A DNA stretch of 11,466 nucleotides, taken from Candidatus Equimonas enterica (GTDB lineage: Bacteria; Bacteroidota; Bacteroidia; Bacteroidales; Bacteroidaceae). Positions 6,877 to 11,466 of the stretch are shown in pieces (the first letter of the stretch is position 1; every line of letters begins with the position of its first letter). Location: NCBI GenBank assembly GCA_018066225.1, contig JAGHRU010000145.1:1-11466 (forward strand), in the 5' to 3' direction. The notes under the pieces were generated by a model, which ran no database searches, was not told the origin of the DNA, and worked only from the letters and a program-made list of their open reading frames with translations. The translations under genes and the position numbers were made by a program.

Positions 6877-7248
6877 ATGCCCAACGCCCAACGACAAGAA
6901 GCCACCTTCGCCCGCATCCACAAGCTGCTGGCCACCCGCAGCGTCTTCACCGACGCCGACCTCTCCGCCGCCACGGCAGCCAAGACCCTTGGGTTGAGCG
7001 CAGCCCAGTTTGGGCAAGCCATCAAGAGCGCGACAGGGAGCAACTACGCCCGCCTCATCGCCGCCATCCGCGTCAGAGCCGCCTGCGAGATGCTCCGCAG
7101 CGACCGCTACGACGACTGCACCGCCGAGCAAATCGGCCTCGCCGTAGGCTTCCGCTCACGCCAAGCCTTCTACCAAGCCTTCCACCGCGTCACCGCCATG
7201 ACGCCCTGCGATTTCCGCCTCATATCTTCACGACAAACTCATCCCTAA
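6877..7248 (+). CDS. Small AraC-type helix-turn-helix protein (HTH domain only)
   Basis: The protein has 123 residues. From about residue 24 it is a two-HTH AraC/XylS DNA-binding domain: the first helix pair near 36-52 (AKTLGLSAAQFGQAIKSATG) and the second near 83-105 (EQIGLAVGFRSRQAFYQAFHRV), closing with the family's TPCDFR. Only a short helical N-terminus precedes it, so no sensor domain is present and the size is that of MarA or SoxS. It sits 15 nt after the TatD gene and 7 nt before the cysteine desulfidase gene, on the same strand. Co-transcription suggests a local regulatory job, possibly of cyuA, but this is inference. The reading frame is intact, with base composition like its neighbours, so it is probably not a truncated remnant. 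Confidence 0.85.
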   Translation: MPNAQRQEATFARIHKLLATRSVFTDADLSAATAAKTLGLSAAQFGQAIKSATGSNYARLIAAIRVRAACEMLRSDRYDDCTAEQIGLAVGFRSRQAFYQAFHRVTAMTPCDFRLISSRQTHP

Positions 7249-7255
7249 AATCATT

Positions 7256-8560
7256 ATGATAGCACAATCAGAACGCGAACAAATCGTTCGCCTCGTACGC
7301 CACTGGGTCGTGCCCGCCATCGGCTGCACCGAACCTATCTGCGTGGCTCTCGCCGTGGCTCGCGCCACCGAAGCACTCGGTCACACCCCTTCACACATCG
7401 AAGCCGCCCTGAGCGCCAACATCCTGAAAAACGCAATGGGCGTCGGCATCCCCGGCACGGGCATGGTAGGCCTGCCCATCGCCATCGCCCTCGGCGCTAC
7501 CATCGGTCGCTCGGCCTACGGCCTCGAAGTGCTGCGCGACTGCACCCCCCAAGCCGTAGAAATGGCCAAGACATATATCGACACGGGCGCCATCAACATC
7601 ACACACCAGCAAGACGCTCCCGCCAAACTCTACGTCGATATCACTGTCAGCGATGACGCAGGACACACCGCCGGCACCGTCATCTCCGAGGAGCACACCC
7701 GCTTCGTCGTCATTGAGAAAGACGGCAAGAGCCTACTCCAAGCCCCCGCTGCCGACACCACGACCGCCAAAGACGAGGAGAGCGAAGCCCCCTTGTATCA
7801 CATCCCATCGCTGCGCACCGTCTATGAGTTCGCCACGACCGCGCCCATCGAGGAACTGGATTTCATCAACGAAGCCGCCCGCCTCAACCGCGCCGCAGCC
7901 CGTCAGTCGCTCAACGACAACTACGGTCACTGCCTCGGCAAGACCCTGTCGCGTCCTCTGGGTCGCGGCATCATGGGCGAGAGCATGTGCTCCCACATCC
8001 TCTCCACCACCTCTGCGGCTTGCGATGCCCGTATGGCAGGTGCTATGATACCCGTGATGTCCAACTCTGGCAGCGGCAACCAAGGCATCTGTGCCACCAA
8101 CCCCGTCAGCGTGTTTGCCGAAGAAAACCACAACACGCCCGAGGAGACGACACGCGCCCTCATGCTGTCGCATCTCACAGCCATCTATATCAAGCAAAAC
8201 CTCGGCACGCTCTCCGCACTCTGCGGCTGCGTCGTGGCTTCCACAGGTGCCACCTGCGGCATCACCTACCTCATGGGAGGCGACTACGAACACGTTAGCT
8301 TCGCTGTAAAGAACATGATAGCCAACATCACGGGTATGCTCTGCGACGGCGCCAAACCTTCCTGCGCCCTGAAACTGACCACGGGTGTCTCCACCGCCGT
8401 CCTCTCCGCCATGCTTGCCATGCAAGGCCAGCACGTCACCTCCGTGGAGGGTATCATCGACGACGATGTCGATAAGAGCATCCGCAACCTTGTGCTCATC
8501 GGCCACGACGCCATGAACGAGACCGACCGCTGCGTGCTCGACATCATGACCTCGAAATAG
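7256..8560 (+). CDS. cyuA: L-cysteine desulfidase CyuA / UPF0597 (iron-sulfur serine-dehydratase-alpha-like)
   Basis: This family (E. coli YhaM/CyuA, Methanocaldococcus L-cysteine desulfidase) breaks L-cysteine into pyruvate, ammonia and sulfide with an oxygen-sensitive Fe-S cluster. The 434-residue protein is full length. It shows GCTEP with C24 near the N-terminus, NAMGVGIPGTG (59-69), NSGSGNQGICATNP (270-283, C279), a C323/C325 pair and a C-terminal CDGAKPSCALK (363-373). Cys ligands of the M. jannaschii enzyme fall near 25, 282 and 322, so C24, C279 and C323 or C325 are the best candidates here. Start is the ATG 7 nt after the HTH gene. No cysteine transporter gene is adjacent. Some databases call this family a serine dehydratase alpha subunit, so serine cannot be excluded as substrate. 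Confidence 0.88.
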   Translation: MIAQSEREQIVRLVRHWVVPAIGCTEPICVALAVARATEALGHTPSHIEAALSANILKNAMGVGIPGTGMVGLPIAIALGATIGRSAYGLEVLRDCTPQAVEMAKTYIDTGAINITHQQDAPAKLYVDITVSDDAGHTAGTVISEEHTRFVVIEKDGKSLLQAPAADTTTAKDEESEAPLYHIPSLRTVYEFATTAPIEELDFINEAARLNRAAARQSLNDNYGHCLGKTLSRPLGRGIMGESMCSHILSTTSAACDARMAGAMIPVMSNSGSGNQGICATNPVSVFAEENHNTPEETTRALMLSHLTAIYIKQNLGTLSALCGCVVASTGATCGITYLMGGDYEHVSFAVKNMIANITGMLCDGAKPSCALKLTTGVSTAVLSAMLAMQGQHVTSVEGIIDDDVDKSIRNLVLIGHDAMNETDRCVLDIMTSK

Positions 8561-8590
8561 CCGACACGGCGTCTAACAAAGCCACACCAT

Positions 8591-8632
8591 AAAAACGACA
8601 ATAGGGCTTCCCAGCGACGGGAAGCCCTATTG
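8591..8632 (-). terminator. Intrinsic terminator of tRNA-Ser
   Basis: A 14-bp perfect stem (8599-8612 with 8619-8632) encloses a 6-nt loop. Read on the minus strand it is followed by CG and five T (plus-strand A-run at 8591-8595), and it begins 5 nt past the tRNA 3' end. On the plus strand no T-run follows, so it is oriented for the tRNA, though the stem may also protect the 3' end of the converging cyuA transcript. Confidence 0.85.
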
Positions 8633-8637
8633 CGATG

Positions 8638-8722
8638 CGGAAGGAGAGGGATTCGAACCCCCGGTACCTCTCAGTACGTCGGTTTTCAAGACCGATGCAA
8701 TCGACCACTCTGCCATCCTTCC
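8638..8722 (-). tRNA. tRNA-Ser (anticodon UGA)
   Basis: The minus strand folds as a class II tRNA of 85 nt. The acceptor stem is GGAAGGA with TCCTTCC and discriminator G. The D stem is GCAG/TTGC with a GG in the loop. The anticodon stem TCGGT/ACCGA carries loop CTTGAAA, giving anticodon TGA. A long variable arm has a GTAC/GTAC stem, and the T arm has TTCGAAT in its loop. The long variable arm and the G discriminator fit serine. The 3' CCA is not encoded (the sequence continues CAT), so it must be added post-transcriptionally. It decodes UCA and related serine codons. Confidence 0.97.
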
Positions 8723-8751
8723 AGAAACTGTGCAGGGGGATAAAAGCGGTG

Positions 8752-8783
8752 CAAAAGTACAATATTTTTTTGAAATAGCCAAT
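8752..8783 (-). promoter_or_regulatory. Promoter of tRNA-Ser
   Basis: On the minus strand the -7 box is TACTTTTG (8752-8759), an exact TAnnTTTG match, preceded after 20 nt by ATTG (8780-8783), three of four bases of the -33 box TTTG. The box lies 29 nt upstream of the mature tRNA 5' end, giving a short 5' leader for RNase P to remove. Confidence 0.7.
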
Positions 8784-8802
8784 GCAATTCAAAAAAAATG
8801 CG

Positions 8803-8810
8803 TAACTTCG
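8803..8810 (+). promoter_or_regulatory. Possible -7 box for the araC-type gene
   Basis: TAACTTCG matches seven of eight positions of TAnnTTTG and lies 31 nt before the ATG at 8842 in the AT-rich gap diverging from tRNA-Ser. No -33 TTTG is seen at standard spacing; the nearest is 30 nt upstream. It is a tentative call based on position and partial match. Confidence 0.35.
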
Positions 8811-8841
8811 CGCAAAATACACCCAACCTACCTTTCAACGA

Positions 8842-9738
8842 ATGGACAAGAAAGCCGTCAAAAAAGTGCAGATAAACGACATGGCTGCCTTTGCCTGTCC
8901 CACCAGACTGCCCGAGAGCAACGACATACTCTTCGTGGAGAACTTCCACGACATTGACTTCCAGAACGAGGGCCTGCAACTCGGCGGATTTCTCACTTTC
9001 TGTCTCTGCAAGAAGGGTAGCGCAACCTTCCGTCTGGGCAAGCGCAGACACAACTTCCAGAGCCACGACCTGTTTGTCGTCATCGGCGAACTAATCTTTG
9101 ACGAGGTGGAGCCCAGCGAAGACTTTGAAGCCATCATGATGATAGTCAGTCGCCAATTTGCGATGGACTGCTTCGCGGGATTGATACATCTGTGGCCCTA
9201 TCTGCTGCGCCTCATCGAGGCTCCCGTCATCCACCTCACGCCGATGGAGGAGAAGCGGCTGCTGCACTACTACAAGGTGCTGACCCACCGGATGCAAGAG
9301 ACGGAGCACCCCTTCTTGAGCGAGATAATAAAGATGCTCATCCGCATCTACTATCTCGACTTGAGCCAGATGCTGTCCATACGCCACACCGACCTCAACA
9401 CGTCGCTCAACAAGGGCTATGCCGTGTTTGACCGCTTTATGATGCTCGTCTCCACCAACTTCACGCGCGAGCGCAACGTCACATGGTATAGCGACCAACT
9501 CGGCATCACCGCCAAATACCTCTCCGAGGTGACCAAAGGCGTCAGCGGCCGTACCGCAGGTCAGTGGATACAGTATTTCGTCACCGTCGAAAGCAAGCAA
9601 CTGCTGCGCGATCCCTCGCTCAGCATCAAGGATATTACGGCACGCCTGCACTTCTGCACGCAGAGCCATTTCGGCAAGTACTTTCACAACGCGACAGGCA
9701 TCGCGCCTTCCGACTATCGCAAACGCGTCATCCTCTAA
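8842..9738 (+). CDS. AraC-family transcriptional regulator with an N-terminal cupin-like sensor domain
   Basis: The 298-residue protein has an N-terminal beta-rich half (about 30-105, including LQLGGFLTFCLCKKGSATFRL and HDLFVVIGELIFDEV) that fits the cupin-like ligand-binding fold of AraC regulators. A helical linker and dimerisation region (about 130-205) follows, then the C-terminal two-HTH DNA-binding domain. HTH1 is near 213-236 (WYSDQLGITAKYLSEVTKGV) and HTH2 near 262-283 (IKDITARLHFCTQSHFGKYF), ending in the typical G-x-x-PSDYR (286-293). The effector is unknown. The first ATG follows an AT-rich promoter-like gap; M14 is an alternative start. It lies divergent from tRNA-Ser and only 6 nt upstream of an AlkD-like gene, so the two are probably co-transcribed. 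Confidence 0.92.
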   Translation: MDKKAVKKVQINDMAAFACPTRLPESNDILFVENFHDIDFQNEGLQLGGFLTFCLCKKGSATFRLGKRRHNFQSHDLFVVIGELIFDEVEPSEDFEAIMMIVSRQFAMDCFAGLIHLWPYLLRLIEAPVIHLTPMEEKRLLHYYKVLTHRMQETEHPFLSEIIKMLIRIYYLDLSQMLSIRHTDLNTSLNKGYAVFDRFMMLVSTNFTRERNVTWYSDQLGITAKYLSEVTKGVSGRTAGQWIQYFVTVESKQLLRDPSLSIKDITARLHFCTQSHFGKYFHNATGIAPSDYRKRVIL

Positions 9739-9744
9739 CCGCTT

Positions 9745-10347
9745 ATGACTACCACCGACGCACAACTCCGCGAGGTGAAAGCACGCCTCCGCGCCACGAT
9801 GAACGGCGTAGCGGCAGCGCGTATGCGCCAACTCGGCATGCGCTACCGCCTCATCTTCGGCACCGAACTGCCTCGCCTGCAAGCCTTGGCCGACGAACTG
9901 CCCCACACCGCAGAGCTCGCTGCGCGACTATGGCAAGAGGACATACGCGAGTGTCACCTGCTCGCCGCCATGCTGATGCCCGTAGAAGCCTTCCAGCAAG
10001 ACCTGGCAGAGGTGTGGCTGGAGCAGATGCAGACGACGGAGGAAATCGAGTGTACCACGCTCCATCTGCTGCAACACGCGCCATACGCCACCACCATCCT
10101 CTTCGCATGGATAGCCAGCCCCGAGCGCATGAAGCGCATCGCGGGATGGACGCTCGCAGCACGCCTCTTCATGCAAGGCAAAGCCCCGAGCGAGCGCGAC
10201 GCTGACGAACTCCTCGACCACCTCCAATGCGACCTCCACGCCACCGACAGCCTCATCCAGAAAGCCGCCTACAAGGCGTTGCTGAAATACATGGGGCTAT
10301 CCGCAGCAGCCAACGCCCACGGTGAGCGTCTGCTCGCTGCGCTCTGA
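9745..10347 (+). CDS. AlkD-like DNA alkylation repair protein (HEAT-repeat family)
   Basis: A 200-residue all-helical protein resembling Bacteroidales proteins annotated as DNA alkylation repair (PF08713-like). Recognisable parts are MRQLGMRYRLIFGTELPRL (27-45), LWQEDIRECHLLAAMLM (62-78), WLEQM (91-95), HLLQHAPYA (107-115) and AWIASPERMKRIAGW (121-135). Characterised AlkD enzymes remove bulky or cationic N3/N7-alkyl purines using Trp and Asp residues on the concave HEAT surface. Here the expected W-x3-D of B. cereus AlkD is not seen; around it the sequence is EEIECTTL, so E102 may occupy the Asp position. Glycosylase activity is thus uncertain. It follows the AraC-type gene by 6 nt. After its stop comes a 256-nt gap containing repeat copy B. 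Confidence 0.75.
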   Translation: MTTTDAQLREVKARLRATMNGVAAARMRQLGMRYRLIFGTELPRLQALADELPHTAELAARLWQEDIRECHLLAAMLMPVEAFQQDLAEVWLEQMQTTEEIECTTLHLLQHAPYATTILFAWIASPERMKRIAGWTLAARLFMQGKAPSERDADELLDHLQCDLHATDSLIQKAAYKALLKYMGLSAAANAHGERLLAAL

Positions 10348-10397
10348 CGCCACACCAAGCGCAAGGCACGCAAAGCCACACTGCCCACGCCTTTCTC

Positions 10398-10517
10398 ACG
10401 ACAAGGGCAGATAGTGAAAACGATAAGGGCAGAGCGTGCCAACGACAAGGGCAGAGCGTTTTCCCGCTCTGGGCAGACCGTAAAAGTCCCTTGCAGAGCC
10501 AAGCGCAACACCTTCTG
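10398..10517 (+). repeat. Dispersed intergenic repeat, copy B: four 22-bp units with a hairpin
   Basis: Units lie at 10398-10419, 10420-10441, 10442-10463 and 10464-10485. The first three share ACGAYAAGGGCAGA; the fourth starts CCGCTCTGGGC, partly inverted. A 7-bp stem CAGAGCG/CGCTCTG (10452-10458 with 10465-10471, loop TTTTCC) spans the unit 3/4 junction. The conserved tail to about 10517 aligns with the tail of copy A apart from a roughly 12-13-nt stretch near 10486-10498 that copy A lacks. Both copies have the same orientation and lie between co-directional genes. Similarity to copy A stops abruptly on the 5' side at 10398. The preceding 10348-10397 shows nothing recognisable. Confidence 0.8.
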
Positions 10518-10551
10518 TATCAAACATATAACACAATAGCATAATCACAAC

Positions 10552-10597
10552 TTCGCGCCCCATCGGGCCCGACAACAAAACGCGCTTTTCGCGCCCC
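10552..10597 (+). promoter_or_regulatory. pyrE leader with a 10-bp direct repeat and a GC palindrome
   Basis: TTCGCGCCCC occurs twice, at 10552-10561 and 10588-10597, 36 bp apart, the second ending 6 nt before the pyrE ATG. Between them lies the 8-bp palindrome CGGGCCCG (10564-10571), and a weak hairpin CGCG/CGCG with a CTTTT loop lies at 10581-10593. No convincing -7 box is visible; CAACTTCG at 10548-10555 is a poor match. The arrangement could be an operator or a translational control leader, but no known motif is recognised. The upstream part (10518-10551) is AT-rich and otherwise featureless. Confidence 0.3.
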
Positions 10598-10603
10598 TAA
10601 TTT

Positions 10604-11233
10604 ATGACACTCGAAAACCTCTTTGCCCAAAAGTTGCTTCAAGTCGAAGCCGTGAAACTGCAACCCGACACGCCCTTCACTTGGGCCAGTGGCTGGCACT
10701 CTCCCATCTACTGCGACAACCGCAAGACCCTCTCCTATCCCGCTTTGCGCTCCTTCGTGAAGATAGAACTCGCACGCCTCGTGGCCGAGAAATATCCAGA
10801 GGCAGAGGGCATCGCTGGCGTGGCCACTGGTGCTATCGCCCAAGGTGCACTCGTGGCCGACACACTGGGACTGCCTTTCTGCTATGTCCGCTCCAAGGCC
10901 AAGGACCACGGCATGGGCAACCTCATCGAAGGCACTCTGCCCACAGGCTGCAAGGTAGTGGTGGTGGAAGACCTCATCAGCACGGGTGGCTCGTCGCTCA
11001 AAGCCGTTGAAGCCTTGCGTGCCGCAGGCTTCCAGGTCATCGGCATGGTAGCCAGTTTCACCTACGGTTTCCCTATCGCCGAGCAGGCTTTTGCCGACGC
11101 GAAGGTGGAACTCACCACGCTCTCCAATTACGAAGCCGTGGTAGAGGCTGCCTTGGCCATCAACTACATCAAGCCCGAGCACCTCGACCTACTCGCCCAG
11201 TGGCGCAAAGCCCCCAGCCAGTGGGGCAAATAG
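10604..11233 (+). CDS. pyrE: Orotate phosphoribosyltransferase
   Basis: PyrE joins orotate to PRPP to form OMP in de novo UMP synthesis in the cytosol. The 209-residue protein shows FTWASGWHSPIYCDNR (25-40), the region that contacts orotate; GVATGAIAQGAL (72-83); the flexible catalytic loop RSKAKDHGMGNLIEG (96-110) with its conserved Lys and His; and the PRPP-binding motif VVVVEDLISTGGSS (118-131). Length and motif order are normal. The ATG is preceded by an A/T-rich TAATTT. It is followed after 28 nt by an SRPBCC gene, a pairing seen in other Bacteroidales. No other pyr genes are in the window. Confidence 0.96.
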   Translation: MTLENLFAQKLLQVEAVKLQPDTPFTWASGWHSPIYCDNRKTLSYPALRSFVKIELARLVAEKYPEAEGIAGVATGAIAQGALVADTLGLPFCYVRSKAKDHGMGNLIEGTLPTGCKVVVVEDLISTGGSSLKAVEALRAAGFQVIGMVASFTYGFPIAEQAFADAKVELTTLSNYEAVVEAALAINYIKPEHLDLLAQWRKAPSQWGK

Positions 11234-11261
11234 ACCACCCCACAACGCCTCAGCAACGACC

Positions 11262-11466
11262 ATGACAAAGTACGAAAGCGAAGTCAAATACCTCGTCATC
11301 CCCCAAGAAGCCGCCTTCGAGCGCATCAGCGACCTGCGCCACCTCGAAGCCATCAAGGCACGCCTGGATGACACCGAAAGCATGCAACTCATCGCAGCGC
11401 AAGTGCCCGAAGCCGAGCGCGACAACCTCGACAAAGTGAAGGAGGTGCTCTCCAAGACCACTTTCA
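11262..11466 (+). CDS. SRPBCC (START/polyketide-cyclase-like) family protein, 5' part only
   Basis: An ATG at 11262 opens a frame of 68 codons that runs off the window edge with no stop. The start MTKYESEVKYLVIPQEAAFERISDLRHLEAI matches the first strand and helices of small Bacteroidales SRPBCC proteins that follow pyrE. These are usually about 130-150 residues, so roughly half is missing. Residues 36-64 (including QLIAAQVPEAERDNLDKVKEVL) form a longer charged helix than in some relatives. The family has a hydrophobic ligand pocket, but no ligand is known for this branch. Spacing of 28 nt from pyrE with no terminator suggests co-transcription. Confidence 0.75.
   Translation, partial: MTKYESEVKYLVIPQEAAFERISDLRHLEAIKARLDDTESMQLIAAQVPEAERDNLDKVKEVLSKTTF

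Noticed and set aside
6106..7131. 341-codon minus-strand open frame antisense to the TatD and HTH genes
   Set aside because: It spans two well-supported plus-strand genes and its translation is low-complexity Gly/Ala/Val/Asp-rich, typical of a shadow frame.
8638..8722. tRNA-Ser as an attachment site for an integrated element
   Set aside because: No integrase, no direct repeat of the tRNA 3' end and no foreign-looking cargo are visible on either side in the window.
9091..9906. 271-codon minus-strand open frame antisense to the AraC-type gene
   Set aside because: The plus-strand AraC protein is full length with two HTH motifs; the antisense product has no family features.

Overview
This window looks like ordinary chromosome from a member of the Bacteroidota, most likely order Bacteroidales and plausibly a GC-rich Prevotellaceae. 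The lineage call rests on gene families (PorQ of the type IX secretion system, a TonB with the N-terminal W-x-x-LVFEHRNRDYGAYELR signature, a Bacteroidales-type AlkD-like protein, a pyrE-SRPBCC pair), on -7 promoter boxes of the TAnnTTTG type in the few AT-rich gaps, and on the absence of clear Shine-Dalgarno sequences. No phage, transposase, CRISPR array or recognisable defence locus is present.

Layout. Positions 1-78 hold the tail of an upstream plus-strand gene, followed by a plus-strand membrane protein of the CD0519/CD1768 (nucleoside-recognition/Gate) type. A 23-bp perfect inverted repeat lies between it and a convergent minus-strand operon, porQ-cmk-ispH (3916 down to 1315). A short AT-rich divergent promoter region (3917-4061) separates porQ from a plus-strand run: a TonB-family protein, a short-chain isoprenyl diphosphate synthase, a TatD-family metal hydrolase, a MarA/SoxS-sized AraC-type HTH protein and an L-cysteine desulfidase (CyuA/UPF0597). 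A tRNA-Ser(UGA) with its own promoter and terminator lies on the minus strand at 8638-8722. Divergent from it is an AraC-family regulator followed after 6 nt by an AlkD-like protein, then pyrE and the start of an SRPBCC-domain gene cut by the window edge.

Genes that may work together. ispH (IPP/DMAPP production) and the isoprenyl synthase (their condensation) are both isoprenoid genes but lie in divergent units. The HTH-only protein is 7 nt upstream of cyuA and may control it. The AraC regulator and AlkD-like protein form a tight pair that could be an alkylation- or stress-response module.

The least-explained structure is a dispersed intergenic repeat in two same-orientation copies (5888-5994 and 10398-10517). 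Each has three direct units plus a fourth partly inverted unit, all with a 22-bp period, and a hairpin at the unit 3/4 junction. I found no convincing new multi-gene system; this repeat family is the best candidate for something not well described.
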